A stretch of DNA of 64,000 nucleotides from Mesorhizobium helmanticense (GCF_003034915.1 NZ_PZJX01000038.1:107698-171697), one strand, 5' to 3'; counted from the first letter of the stretch, positions 53,074-62,284 are shown. Made by a program: numbers and translations. Notes: generated by a model from the letters alone, not told the origin.

Positions 53074-54120
53074 ATGCGCATTGCGTTCTTTGTCAATTCC
53101 ATTGAGAGCGAGACGCCTGCCTACACGACGACAGCGTTGGCGTTGGCTGCGGTCCAGCGCGGCCATTCCGTTGTCTATGTTGAACCTGGCGACTTCATAT
53201 TGCGGCCGGACGACAGTCTAGCTGTCAGCGTCGCGGTTCTGCCGGACGCTCCCTACAAGACATCCGACAGGCTGCATGCCGCCCTGAAGGACGCCGCGAA
53301 GCAGAAAAAGACCTTCGCGATCAGCGATATCGACATTGTCTTTCTGCGCAACGACCCGTCGCTGGACGCCACCGATCGACCATGGGCCGCCAACGCAGGC
53401 ATTATGTTCGGGCGGCTCGCAGCGGAACGCGGCGCAATTGTCGTCAACGATCCGGACGGCTTGGGGCAGGCGCAGAGCAAGCTCTATCTTCAGTCCTTTC
53501 CCGAGGCGGTCAGGCCGGCGACCCTGATATCGCGCAGCATCACCGAGATCCGCGCCTTCATCGACAAAAACTCGAAGGGCTGCATCGTCAAACCACTGCA
53601 AGGGTCGGGTGGCAAGAACGTCTTCCATATTGCAAAGCCTACTGATTCCAACCTCAACCAGATTTTCGAAGCGGCCAGCGGCGCCGGCTATCTCATCGCG
53701 CAGGCCTACCTTCCAGAGGCCAAGGCTGGTGACGTGCGTCTTTTCCTGATGAACGGCCTGCCGCTGGCGCGCGACGGCAGTTATGCAGCCTTTCGCCGGG
53801 TTCCAGCCAAGGGCGACGTCCGGTCCAATATCCATGCCGCCGGAACAGCCCGCAAGGTCAAGGTGACAGACACGATGTTGGGCATTGCCGAGATGGTGCG
53901 GCCCAAATTGATCGGCGACGGCATGTTTCTGGTTGGGCTCGACATCGTCGGCGACAAACTTCTGGAGATCAACGTGTTCACACCAGGCGGGCTGGGACGG
54001 CTCGCCGCGATGTACAAAACGGACTTTTCTACAAATGTCATCGTGGCGCTGGAAGAGAAGCGGATGCTGCGGCAAGCCTATGGGAAGACCATGACAAATT
54101 CCCGGCTGGCGACGCTGTGA
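53074..54120 (+). CDS. glutathione synthase-like ATP-grasp ligase
   Basis: A 348-residue GshB-type ATP-grasp protein. The N-terminal pre-ATP-grasp domain (RIAFFVNSIESETPAYTTTALALAAVQRGH) is followed by the substrate/ATP region: NDPDGLGQAQSKLYL, CIVKPLQGSGGKNVF (ATP-binding lysine), YLPEAKAGDVRLFLMNG and VGLDIVGDKLLEINVFTPGG with the Mg-binding acid and Asn. It forms an amide bond between an acyl-phosphate and an amine. It follows the DUF1704 gene by 14 bp, so it is unlikely to be the housekeeping glutathione synthase. Confidence 0.85.
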   Translation: MRIAFFVNSIESETPAYTTTALALAAVQRGHSVVYVEPGDFILRPDDSLAVSVAVLPDAPYKTSDRLHAALKDAAKQKKTFAISDIDIVFLRNDPSLDATDRPWAANAGIMFGRLAAERGAIVVNDPDGLGQAQSKLYLQSFPEAVRPATLISRSITEIRAFIDKNSKGCIVKPLQGSGGKNVFHIAKPTDSNLNQIFEAASGAGYLIAQAYLPEAKAGDVRLFLMNGLPLARDGSYAAFRRVPAKGDVRSNIHAAGTARKVKVTDTMLGIAEMVRPKLIGDGMFLVGLDIVGDKLLEINVFTPGGLGRLAAMYKTDFSTNVIVALEEKRMLRQAYGKTMTNSRLATL

Positions 54121-54317
54121 GGGCACGCGGGCAGGACGCGAGCCTTCGCTCATTCGACCGGGATATCCCGCCAGCAGCCCGCCGAGATCACGGACGCCGG
54201 TCAGTGACTGAAGTAGCGCGGGGCGGCGCAAGTCATCCGTCCTCGCGCTTTCCACTTGCAACCAACCGCTTCAGGCGGTGTTGACAGGCTGAGCCGCAGT
54301 GAGGGAACGTCCGGTCG

Positions 54318-56093
54318 ATGCTGATCAATCAGGTTCTCGCCTTTGCCATCATAGCGCTCATGATGGCGGCGTTCGTCTGGGGCCGCTTCCGCTATGATCT
54401 CGTTGCATGCGGCGCGCTGATCGCCGCGCTCGCCACCGGGGTCGTCCCATATGACGAGGCGTTTTCCGGCTTCAGCGATGACATCGTCATCATCGTCGGC
54501 AGCGCGCTGCTGGTCAGCGCTGGCGTCGCGCGCTCCGGCATCATGGAATTCGCCCTCCAGCGCTGCGCACCAAACGTGACGGGTGTCCGGGCCCAGCTCG
54601 TCTTGCTGGTCGCGGTCGTGACCATACTGTCGGCCTTCATCAAGAATATCGGCGCGCTGGCGATCATGATCCCGATCGCCTTCCAGTTCGCCCGCAGGTC
54701 CAAGACCTCGCCCTCGGTGTTCCTGATGCCGATGGCGTTCGGCTCGCTGCTCGGCGGGCTGATGACGCAGATCGGCACTTCGCCCAACATCGTCGTCTCG
54801 CGCATCCGCGAGGAAATCACGGGCACCGCCTTCACCATGTTCGACTTTACTCCGGTCGGTGCGGCATTGGCGGCGGCTGGTATCGTCTTCCTGGCGCTGT
54901 TCTACTGGCTGGTGCCGGTGCGAACCCGCGAGTCCAGTTCCATCCACGAGGCACTCGACAGCCACAGCTATGTCACCGAGGCGCGCGTCGTTGCCGACTC
55001 GGTGGTCAACGGCAAGAGCGTGGCCGACCTCCTGAAATATGCCCGAGGAGAGGTGGTGGTCACGTCGATCCTGCGCGCTCGCGCTCAGCGTATCATGCCG
55101 CTGCCCGACGCAGTCCTGCGCGAGGGTGACATCATGCTGGTCGAAGGCCGGCCGGAGGCGCTCGACCGCGTCGTCGCCCAGGCGAAGCTCAGCGTCACCG
55201 GCAGCCGTGAGGCGGCCGGGGGAGGCGGCAACGAATCGTCCACCGCCATCGAAGCCGTCGTGGGCGAACATTCGCCGCTCATCGGCTGGTCCGCGCAACA
55301 GCTGGCGCTCTACGACCGTTTCAACGTCAATCTGCTGGCCGTCAGCCGCAAAGGCGAGCGCATCAGCGAACGCCTTGGCGCAGTGACGCTGCGGATGGGC
55401 GACGTGGTCGTGCTGCAAGGCAATCCGCTACGTTTGCCGGACATTCTGCGCGAACTCGGCGCGCTGCCGCTCGCCGAGCGCCCGATCCTGCTCGGCAGCG
55501 TGCGGCACGGCATCGTCCCGGTCCTCATCCTGGCGGCGGCGATGGGCTCCACTGCCGGCGACCTGCTGCCGGTGCCGATCGCCTTCTTCACCGCCGCCGT
55601 CGCCATGGTGCTGTTCCGCGTCATTCCGGCACGCGATATCTACAGCGCCATCGACGGGCCGATCCTGGTCATGCTCGCCACGCTGATCCCGGTCTCGAAT
55701 TCGCTGCGCCGCAGCGGTGCGACCGACGTCATCGCCATGTGGCTCGCCGAAATCGGCGCCGCGTTGCCGCCGGCCGGAGCGCTGGCGCTGATCCTGGTCG
55801 TCGCCATGGCCGTGACGCCGTTCCTCAACAACGCGGCGACCGTTCTGGTCGTCGCGCCGATCGCCGCCAGCTTCGCCGCAACGCTGGGCTATCGGCCTGA
55901 AGCTTTCCTGATGGCGGTGGCGATCGGTGCCGGCTGCGATTTCCTCACTCCGATCGGCCACCAGTGCAACACGCTGGTCATGGGCCCCGGCGGCTACCGT
56001 TTCAGCGACTATCCGCGGCTCGGCCTGCCGCTGTCGATCCTGGTCATCCTGGTCGCCGTTCCGATGCTGATGCTGGTCTGGCCATTGCGGTAG
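54318..56093 (+). CDS. SLC13/DASS-type permease with TrkA-C (RCK_C) domains
   Basis: A 591-residue membrane protein with N- and C-terminal CitMHS/ArsB-like transmembrane halves separated by two cytosolic RCK_C domains (about 215-300 and 310-390; RVVADSVVNGKSVADLLKY, LPDAVLREGDIMLVEGRPEALD). Transport signatures are FIKNIGALAIMIPIAFQFARRSKTSPSVFLMPMAFGSLLGGLMTQIGTSPNI and the mirrored PFLNNAATVLVVAPIAAS with CDFLTPIGHQCNTLVMGPGGY. It could carry a dicarboxylate, sulfate or an amino-acid-derived acid. It lies 197 bp after the ATP-grasp gene in the same direction. Confidence 0.88.
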   Translation: MLINQVLAFAIIALMMAAFVWGRFRYDLVACGALIAALATGVVPYDEAFSGFSDDIVIIVGSALLVSAGVARSGIMEFALQRCAPNVTGVRAQLVLLVAVVTILSAFIKNIGALAIMIPIAFQFARRSKTSPSVFLMPMAFGSLLGGLMTQIGTSPNIVVSRIREEITGTAFTMFDFTPVGAALAAAGIVFLALFYWLVPVRTRESSSIHEALDSHSYVTEARVVADSVVNGKSVADLLKYARGEVVVTSILRARAQRIMPLPDAVLREGDIMLVEGRPEALDRVVAQAKLSVTGSREAAGGGGNESSTAIEAVVGEHSPLIGWSAQQLALYDRFNVNLLAVSRKGERISERLGAVTLRMGDVVVLQGNPLRLPDILRELGALPLAERPILLGSVRHGIVPVLILAAAMGSTAGDLLPVPIAFFTAAVAMVLFRVIPARDIYSAIDGPILVMLATLIPVSNSLRRSGATDVIAMWLAEIGAALPPAGALALILVVAMAVTPFLNNAATVLVVAPIAASFAATLGYRPEAFLMAVAIGAGCDFLTPIGHQCNTLVMGPGGYRFSDYPRLGLPLSILVILVAVPMLMLVWPLR

Positions 56094-56117
56094 CACACGA
56101 ATGCGATTGATTTGCCC

Positions 56118-56198
56118 TTCGGTGTTAGTGAGATTCATGAGCACCGAAAGCCGGACAGCATCACCGCTGAATGACCCGTGATCACCCTTGAGTGATCA
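56118..56198. terminator. two inverted repeats between convergent genes
   Basis: The 248-bp gap between the SLC13 gene and the DUF302 gene, which converge, contains TTCGGTG/CACCGAA (56118-56124 and 56142-56148) and TGATCAC/GTGATCA (56179-56198). Neither is followed by a T run. They may end transcription from one or both sides; the rest of the gap is featureless. Confidence 0.35.
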
Positions 56199-56341
56199 AC
56201 TCCTCGTGCGGGATCAGGTATTCGCGGATGCCGAGCCCACAATCGCTTCGGCGACCGCTTTCCTCAAAGCCGTCGCTGCCGCATCATGCGTATTCGGTAG
56301 GGGCTCTCACTTCCATCCGTCTGGAGCGTCATCAGAAGAGT

Positions 56342-56836
56342 TTAGCTTGCGCATTCGCATAGCAAGGTTGTGATTTTCGCATCAAGAGTGCGGGCGACAG
56401 CAAGAGCCTCCAAACTACCATAGGAGAGCAGATAGCTCTCCATTTTGTCATAGGAGACATGCACGCCATCGGGACGTTGATCAAGAAGGACTGTGACTGG
56501 GGCGTAAGATCCTGCATCGGGAACGTGCTTGACCATTTCTTTCATAATGAGTGGATTGCCCACCAGAAACCGCATGCTCTTGGGAGTCTCGGTTCCAGTT
56601 TCGCGGCGCAGAATGGCGCCTAAGTCGAATTCCGCGAAGAGCATGAGACCTGTGCGGCCGAGGTTGCTTTGCACAACGCGCTCCAAATCCGAGAAGGAAT
56701 TTGCAGCCCCCGTCGCCTTGAAAAACTCGACCATGTCAGGTTGCTCGACCGCTGACTTGAGCGCGGCCACAACGGCGTCGAATGATTTGGAACACGTCAG
56801 GCTGAAACGCTCAACCTCGACCTTGGCGATTGTCAT
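56342..56836 (-). CDS. DUF302 domain protein
   Basis: A 164-residue protein from the ATG at 56836 (GGAGAGAG ribosome site); an upstream in-frame ATG at 56860 is less likely. The DUF302 pattern is visible: KSFDAVVAALKSAV near the start, NLGRTGLMLFAEFDLGAILRRE and RFLVGNPLIMKEMVKHVPDAGSYAPVTVLLDQRPDGVHVSYDKM. Function is unknown for the family. Base composition looks less GC-rich than neighbours, as for the hydrolase genes to its right, suggesting the group may have been acquired together. Confidence 0.82.
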   Translation of the reverse strand: MTIAKVEVERFSLTCSKSFDAVVAALKSAVEQPDMVEFFKATGAANSFSDLERVVQSNLGRTGLMLFAEFDLGAILRRETGTETPKSMRFLVGNPLIMKEMVKHVPDAGSYAPVTVLLDQRPDGVHVSYDKMESYLLSYGSLEALAVARTLDAKITTLLCECAS

Positions 56837-56903
56837 TTCTCTCTCCGCAACAGCTTTCATGAATAAAGGCGCGGCCGATTGCGCCAGGATTAGGCAACGC
56901 CGG

Positions 56904-57764
56904 TTAAGCTTCCAGGAAAGTCCGGACGTGGCTGGCAAACAATTCGTGGTACTGAAACAGGGCGCCGTGGCCGGAATCGGGATAGAGGACGAGCTGGGCG
57001 TTGCTTAGAGCCTTGAACATTGCGTAGGCGTTGTCCGCCGGCAGCATGGTGTCGTGGCTGCCGCTGACCACAAGGGCGGGCTGGTGGATGGCGCGCAGAG
57101 TGGCGTGCTCGGGATCAGGAGTGGCGCACCAGGTAATAAGCGCCTTGGCCTGCGGATCGGTCACCGCACCGCCGTTATCGGTATCCCGATCTTCCTCACG
57201 CACCTTCGCCCGCTTCAGAAACGCTCGGCCGGCCGACTGGCTGGCGGACGACTTCGTGAAGAACAGCGGCAGGCGGGGGTCCGGCGCCTCGGTTTGGGAA
57301 AACGCGTCCTGCAGAACCGCCAATAGGTGTTCCTCTCCGCCCTTCGCAGCGGTGCCGACGAGGATGAGCTTGCGGACCAGCGTTCCGTGCTCGGCGGCGA
57401 TCTGCTGCGCGATGCAGCCGCCGAGGGAAAAGCCCAGCAGGTCGACTTGGGAGAGGCCGAGCAGGTTGATAAAGGCGACCGCGTCTCGGGCCATCGCCTC
57501 GATACTGTCCGGCGTTTGTCCTGTCGAGCGGCCGACCCCGGCGTTGTCAAAAGCGATCACCGGGCGATCGGCGGCCAGGACATTGACGACGGCGGGATCC
57601 CATGCATCGATGTTGCCCGAAAAATGCTGCAGGAGAACCAGCGGCGTTCCGATCGATGGGCCGAGGCGGCGATAGGCAAAGCGGATTCCGCTACCTTCGA
57701 TGTAACGGGTGGGCGCCGTTTCTAGCGTGGCATCGTCTTGGCTCGCGGTGTCGAACTCAGTCAT
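56904..57764 (-). CDS. alpha/beta hydrolase
   Basis: A 286-residue alpha/beta hydrolase from the ATG at 57764 (GGAGG upstream). Motifs: LVLLQHFSGNIDAWDP (HF oxyanion region), FDNAGVGRSTG, nucleophile elbow GFSLGG, acid in VVSGSHDTMLP and His in DSGHGALFQYHELFA. It is a cytosolic esterase or C-C hydrolase-like enzyme of unknown substrate. It lies 67 bp upstream of the DUF302 gene. Confidence 0.9.
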   Translation of the reverse strand: MTEFDTASQDDATLETAPTRYIEGSGIRFAYRRLGPSIGTPLVLLQHFSGNIDAWDPAVVNVLAADRPVIAFDNAGVGRSTGQTPDSIEAMARDAVAFINLLGLSQVDLLGFSLGGCIAQQIAAEHGTLVRKLILVGTAAKGGEEHLLAVLQDAFSQTEAPDPRLPLFFTKSSASQSAGRAFLKRAKVREEDRDTDNGGAVTDPQAKALITWCATPDPEHATLRAIHQPALVVSGSHDTMLPADNAYAMFKALSNAQLVLYPDSGHGALFQYHELFASHVRTFLEA

Positions 57765-57912
57765 GTCATCCTCCGGATGCTTGGCATAAAATAATTGAGT
57801 GAGAGTAGCTGGTGCGGTTTGGCTACGTCTGAGCCGCTGGCGGTCCAAGGCATTCCGTAGTCCGCCGAGCACGCGCGGTGCTCCCGGCACGAAAGTGCCG
57901 GGAGCGGTATCG

Positions 57913-58683
57913 TCACTTTACGAGTGCGGCCTTTTCAATCACCGCGGCGACTTCCTTGGCGTGGACGACCAGGGAGGCATGGCTGCCGGCGACCTCAGTC
58001 GTCTGTGCCTTCATCCTGTTGGCGAAGATCTTCTGGACCTCTGGCGCTATGACCTTGTCCTTCGTGCTGATCACATAGAACGTCGGCTTGTCGTGCCAAG
58101 CTGCCTTGTCGACGGGAGCCTCGAACGCCGTGTGGTTTAACGGGAGCTGATGGTTTGCCAAGGATTCGGCGATCTCCGGAGGAAGGTCAGCCGCAACTGC
58201 TGAAGGAAACACTTTGGGATCGATGTAGAGGTTGCCCTTTTCGTCGGGATGAATCGCCGCTGCGCCTTCGGTTGCCGGACCGCTCTTGGCTAAGCTCGCC
58301 AGAGATTCTCCCACTTCGGGCGCGAATGCAGAGACGTAGACGAGCGCCGAGACGTTCGGATCGTCACCTGCCTGCGTGATGACCACACCGCCCCAGGAGT
58401 GGCCAACGAGGACGGTCTTGCCGTTCTGTTTCGCGAGCGCCTGTTTGGTGGCATCGACGTCCGCTGCGAGGGAGGTGAGCGGGTTTTCGACGAGCGTTAC
58501 GTTGTAGCCCTTCTTCGTGAGGATATCGGCAACCGGCTTCCAGCTCGTCTGGTCGACGAAAGCGCCATGGACGAGCACGATATTGTGAGCCGCCCCCTTG
58601 GGCAGTTGAGCTGATTGGGCGGGGGCGGCAACTGTTGCTCCGGCCATGAGGACGGTGGCTACTGAGAGTAGAAGATATCGCAT
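57913..58683 (-). CDS. secreted alpha/beta hydrolase (EstC-like)
   Basis: A 256-residue hydrolase. ATG 58683 follows AGGAGC and opens a signal peptide (YLLLSVATVLMAGATVAAPAQS). The fold is the short esterase type: NIVLVHGAFVDQTSWKPVADIL, nucleophile elbow GHSWGG, FYVISTKDKVIAPEVQ and a C-terminal catalytic His in GSHASLVVHAKEV. It acts in the periplasm or outside. It is divergent from an AraC regulator, which probably controls it. Confidence 0.9.
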   Translation of the reverse strand: MRYLLLSVATVLMAGATVAAPAQSAQLPKGAAHNIVLVHGAFVDQTSWKPVADILTKKGYNVTLVENPLTSLAADVDATKQALAKQNGKTVLVGHSWGGVVITQAGDDPNVSALVYVSAFAPEVGESLASLAKSGPATEGAAAIHPDEKGNLYIDPKVFPSAVAADLPPEIAESLANHQLPLNHTAFEAPVDKAAWHDKPTFYVISTKDKVIAPEVQKIFANRMKAQTTEVAGSHASLVVHAKEVAAVIEKAALVK

Positions 58684-58897
58684 TGATTGCTCCTGTTGAG
58701 ATGACGGACGACGCGAGTCCGGGGATAAGGCAGGTGTGTCGGCAAAAGTCGCTGTTCTCCCATCTGCCGTTTGCGCAATGGTTTGCCGCCCGACCTGTTG
58801 GCTCGACTTGAGATGAGGTAGTACATGGAGTATTCGGACGTTAGGCATCAATCGTCCGAATATTGTGTCTTACCGTCCGTCGTATTAACATCGGAGG

Positions 58898-59860
58898 ATG
58901 GACATCCTCGCTGAAGTGCTCGATCGCGTTCGCCTTGGCGGAACCTTGCTGTTCCACTTCGAGCTCGGCCATCCCTGGAATCTCGCGTTGCCAAAGCGCC
59001 CCTACGCCCTGTTCCACTATCTCAGCCGTGGTTCGGCTACCCTCGCGCTCGAACAGGGACGAGAGCTCCACATGACCGAGGGCGACTTTGTTGTCGTCAC
59101 GCGTGGCGAGCCCCATGTGATCTATTCGGATAGCCAGACGGAGCCGGTACAGGTTGTCGACATCGATCGATTAGCCGGTCGTCTTGGCCTCGTTCGTCAT
59201 GGAGGCGGCGAGCAGCCGCTCGCGACGATGATCTGTGGTAATTTCACTGTGGCACGACCCTCGCGCGGTAGCGTTTTGGAATTGCTTCCGCCCCTGCTTC
59301 TCCTGAAGCCGGCGGAAGACGGAGGATGGCTCGAGGCGATTCTGCAACGCATGGTGAGCGAGGCAGCGTTCGAGCGTCCCGGACAAGGCGTCGCGCTCTC
59401 ACGTCTGACTGAAGTGCTCTTCGTCGAGGTGTTGCGAAGCTGGATCAAGTCGCTCGGCCCCGGGGAAGGCGGTTGGCTGGGGGCGATGGCGGACCCGCAC
59501 ATAGGGCCGGCCCTTCAGTTGATCCACGAACGACCGGATCGGCCCTGGACGCTTGGCGAACTCGGGCAAAGCGTGGGACTTGGTCGTTCGGCGTTTTCGG
59601 CTCGCTTCACCAAGCTCGTTGGCGAGTCCATGTACCGTTATCTGATCGCACGCCGGATGTCGGAGGCCGCATTTCTGCTCGAAACAAGCGACGAGGGGAT
59701 TGCACGGATTGCGACCCGTGTCGGCTACGAGACCCCGGCCGCGTTTTCGAAGCTGTTCCATCGACATCATGGCCTCTCGCCTGGCCGTTATCGAGCAGTT
59801 CGTCGGTCTGACGGCGGCCTAAGGCAAGGGGGCGTTCTGGAAGAAGAAGTCGCCGATTGA
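58898..59860 (+). CDS. AraC family regulator with cupin_6 domain
   Basis: A 320-residue regulator with an N-terminal cupin_6 sensing domain (LLFHFELGHPWNLALPKRP, FHYLSRGSATLALEQGRELHMTEGDFVVVTRGEPH) and a C-terminal double helix-turn-helix (LGELGQSVGLGRSAFSARFTKLVGESMYRYL, IARIATRVGYETPAAFSKLFHRHHGLSPGRYR). Cupin_6 AraC proteins usually activate nearby hydrolase or dehydrogenase genes. The 214-bp gap to the divergent secreted hydrolase gene presumably holds both promoters. Confidence 0.92.
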   Translation: MDILAEVLDRVRLGGTLLFHFELGHPWNLALPKRPYALFHYLSRGSATLALEQGRELHMTEGDFVVVTRGEPHVIYSDSQTEPVQVVDIDRLAGRLGLVRHGGGEQPLATMICGNFTVARPSRGSVLELLPPLLLLKPAEDGGWLEAILQRMVSEAAFERPGQGVALSRLTEVLFVEVLRSWIKSLGPGEGGWLGAMADPHIGPALQLIHERPDRPWTLGELGQSVGLGRSAFSARFTKLVGESMYRYLIARRMSEAAFLLETSDEGIARIATRVGYETPAAFSKLFHRHHGLSPGRYRAVRRSDGGLRQGGVLEEEVAD

Positions 59861-59940
59861 CCTCAACCAAGCTGGCATCTGGAAGGTGTGGCAACGGGCG
59901 GCGGGGCGGCTCCGACAGGAGTGCTCAGTTTGTTCACAAA

Positions 59941-59976
59941 TGGCGCACCGGGAGAGACTCGAACTGTCTTCGAGTT
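59941..59976 (-). repeat. tRNA 3'-end-like remnant (possible attachment site)
   Basis: The minus strand here reads as the 3' end of a tRNA: a T-loop TTCGAGT with a T-stem closed apart from one mismatch, an acceptor strand CCGGTGC, discriminator G and CCA. The matching 5' acceptor strand is not present upstream, so this is not an intact gene. The same bases also form a 7-bp inverted repeat ACTCGAA/TTCGAGT (59957-59975). Partial tRNA 3' ends commonly mark integration of mobile DNA. No integrase gene is in view. The remainder of 59861-60166 shows no feature. Confidence 0.35.
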
Positions 59977-60166
59977 TTGGCTTGATCACAGGCGACGACT
60001 GCTTTCGCGAGGCTGCCATCTAGTCTAGTAGTGGGCAGTCCGCTTTCGGCCCCAAAACAAGACGCTCATTGTCTGGCGCCGAGCGTCGGCAGTTGGCGTG
60101 CAATGGACCTTCGGACGACCGGCTCTGGCTATCGGCCGCAGCCTGATAGTTGATTTTGACTCTGCC

Positions 60167-60910
60167 CTAATGCCGCAGAATCTTGCTCAGAAAAGCGCGG
60201 CTGCGGTCGGTCTTGGGATGCGAGAAGAACTCGTCCGGCGTGCCGCTCTCGACGATGGCGCCGGCATCCATGAACACGACGCGCTGCGCGACCTTGCGGG
60301 CGAAGCCCATTTCGTGGGTCACCACCATCATGGTCATGCCTTCCTCGGCGACCGCGACCATCACGTCGAGCACTTCCGAGATCATCTCGGGGTCGAGCGC
60401 CGAGGTCGGCTCGTCGAACAGCATGATCTTGGGGCGCATGCCGAGGCAGCGCGCGATCGCCACGCGCTGCTGCTGGCCGCCTGACAGTTGCGCCGGATAA
60501 GCGTCGACCTTGTCAGCCAGCCCGACCTTGGCCAGCAGTTCGCGCCCGGCCTGCTCGGCTTCAGCGCGCGGGATCTTGCGCACATGGATGGGAGCGAGCG
60601 TGACGTTCTCCAGCGCTGTCTTGTGCGGATAGAGGTTGAACGACTGGAAGACGAAGCCGATCTCGGTGCGCAGCCGCGTCATGTTGGTGGCGGGGTCGCC
60701 GAGGCGCTGGCCGTCGACCACCAGGTCGCCGTCGCGGATCGTCTCCAGCCCGTTGATGCAGCGGATCAAGGTGCTCTTGCCCGAGCCGCTCGGGCCGCAG
60801 ACGACGACCACTTCGCGCGGCTCGACGCTGAGCGTGATATCCCTGAGCACATTGAGAGCGCCGAACCATTTGTTGACGCCGCGAAAATCGATCATTCCGG
60901 TTTTGGTCAT
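60167..60910 (-). CDS. polar amino-acid ABC transporter ATPase
   Basis: A 247-residue GlnQ/HisP-type ATPase starting at the ATG at 60910. Walker A GPSGSGKST, Q-loop region FVFQSFNLYPHKTALENV, signature LSGGQQQRVAIARCL, Walker B IMLFDEPTSALDPEM and switch His in VTHEMGF are all intact. It ends the four-gene transporter operon of binding protein, two permeases and ATPase, reading leftwards. Confidence 0.94.
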   Translation of the reverse strand: MTKTGMIDFRGVNKWFGALNVLRDITLSVEPREVVVVCGPSGSGKSTLIRCINGLETIRDGDLVVDGQRLGDPATNMTRLRTEIGFVFQSFNLYPHKTALENVTLAPIHVRKIPRAEAEQAGRELLAKVGLADKVDAYPAQLSGGQQQRVAIARCLGMRPKIMLFDEPTSALDPEMISEVLDVMVAVAEEGMTMMVVTHEMGFARKVAQRVVFMDAGAIVESGTPDEFFSHPKTDRSRAFLSKILRH

Positions 60911-60935
60911 ATTGCCGGACCCTTCGGGTTCGATG

Positions 60936-61610
60936 TCACAACTGCACCTCGCCATGCGCCGCGCCCATGCGCTGCTCCAGCCGTCTCGCCAGCATGATCA
61001 AGGGATAGCAGACGATGAAATAGCCGAGGCCGACGAGGAAGAAGACCAGCAGCCCGTTCGGCACACGCTGCACCACCAGCCAGCCGACGCGTGTGAGGTC
61101 GGTCAGCCCGATGGCCGAAACCACCGAGGAATCCTTGATGAGCAGCACATATTGCCCGACCAGCGGCGGCAGCACGATGCGCATCGCCTGCGGCAGCACC
61201 ACCTGGCGCATGCGCTGCGAGCGCGACAGGCCGGACGCAAGTGCGGCCTCCACCTGGCCGGTCGGCACCGAGCGGATGCCGGCGGCGACGATTTCGCAGA
61301 TGAAGCAGGCGGCCAGATTGGTCAGCGCGATGATGCCGGCGGTGAAGGCGTCGAGCTCTATGCCGAGTTCCGGCAGGATGAAGAAGATCAGGAAGATCTG
61401 CACCAGGAACGGCGTGCCGCGGATGAGGTCGACCCAGGCGCCGATCGCCGCGCTGATCAGCCGGTTGCCGCCGGTTCGCAATATGCCGAGGCCAAAGCCG
61501 AGCAGCGTGCCCAGCACCAGGCTGATCAGCGACAGCACCACGGTCATGCCAAGGCCGCGCAAGGCGAGGGGGTAGCTGCCGGCGAGGCTTTGCACTTGCT
61601 GCCAGATCAT
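60936..61610 (-). CDS. polar amino-acid ABC transporter permease, second
   Basis: A 224-residue HisMQ-type permease. ATG 61610 overlaps the stop of the other permease (ATGA). It has about five transmembrane segments and the cytoplasmic-loop signature EAALASGLSRSQRMRQVVLPQAMRIVLPP that contacts the ATPase. It forms a heterodimer with its neighbour. Confidence 0.93.
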   Translation of the reverse strand: MIWQQVQSLAGSYPLALRGLGMTVVLSLISLVLGTLLGFGLGILRTGGNRLISAAIGAWVDLIRGTPFLVQIFLIFFILPELGIELDAFTAGIIALTNLAACFICEIVAAGIRSVPTGQVEAALASGLSRSQRMRQVVLPQAMRIVLPPLVGQYVLLIKDSSVVSAIGLTDLTRVGWLVVQRVPNGLLVFFLVGLGYFIVCYPLIMLARRLEQRMGAAHGEVQL

Positions 61611-62284
61611 GTGCTGCTCCTTGCCGGCTGCAAGCCGAGCCAGCGGCCGGACAGCGCCGCCAATCCCTTGAGGCAGTAGTAGAGCAGGAGATAAAAGGCC
61701 GCGATGGTGATGAAGCCTTCCGCCGGCATGAAGCGGTCGGAGGCGAGCAACTGGCCGGCGCGCGTCAGTTCGGCGACCGAGATCAGCGACAAAAGGGCGG
61801 AATCCTTGACCAGCACGATCGCCTGGCCGAGCAGCGGCGGGATCGTCACCTTGAACGCCTGCGGCAGGATGACCAGCCGCATGCGCTGGACATAGGTCAT
61901 TCCCGAGGCGACGCCGGCCTCCACCTGGCCGCGCGGGATCGACAGGATGCCGGCGCGGATGATCTCGGCGACATAGGCGCCGCTGTTCAGCGACAAAGCG
62001 AGGATGCCGACGACAAGCTCGGGCAGGACGAAGCCGAGGCGGGGCAGGCCGAAATAGAGGAAATAGAGCTGCGCCAACAGCGGCGTGGCGCGCACCGCGT
62101 CGATATAGGCCTTGGCCGGGACGCGGAACAGCCAGCCGCGCTGCAGGTTCATGGCGCTGAGTACGATGCCGACGGCGAGTGCCCCGGCAAAGGAAATCAG
62201 GGACAACCACACAGTCGTGACGAGGCCCTGCCCGAACAGCGGCAGATACTCGACGATGGTGCGGAAGCTGAAGTTTTCGAGCAT
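61607..62284 (-). CDS. polar amino-acid ABC transporter permease, first
   Basis: A 225-residue HisMQ-type permease with the loop EAGVASGMTYVQRMRLVILPQAFKVTIPPLLGQA and the N-terminal segment LVTTVWLSLISFAGALAVGIVLS. It is translationally coupled to the next permease and separated from the binding-protein gene by 97 bp containing a nested hairpin. Confidence 0.93.
   Translation of the reverse strand: MLENFSFRTIVEYLPLFGQGLVTTVWLSLISFAGALAVGIVLSAMNLQRGWLFRVPAKAYIDAVRATPLLAQLYFLYFGLPRLGFVLPELVVGILALSLNSGAYVAEIIRAGILSIPRGQVEAGVASGMTYVQRMRLVILPQAFKVTIPPLLGQAIVLVKDSALLSLISVAELTRAGQLLASDRFMPAEGFITIAAFYLLLYYCLKGLAALSGRWLGLQPARSST

Noticed and set aside
53074..54120. Housekeeping glutathione synthase gshB
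   Set aside because: The gene is embedded in a DUF1704 operon, and its sequence shows only the general ATP-grasp/GshB pattern.
59941..60020. An intact tRNA gene on the minus strand
   Set aside because: Only the T-arm and acceptor 3' strand fit. There is no matching 5' acceptor strand, D-arm or anticodon arm.
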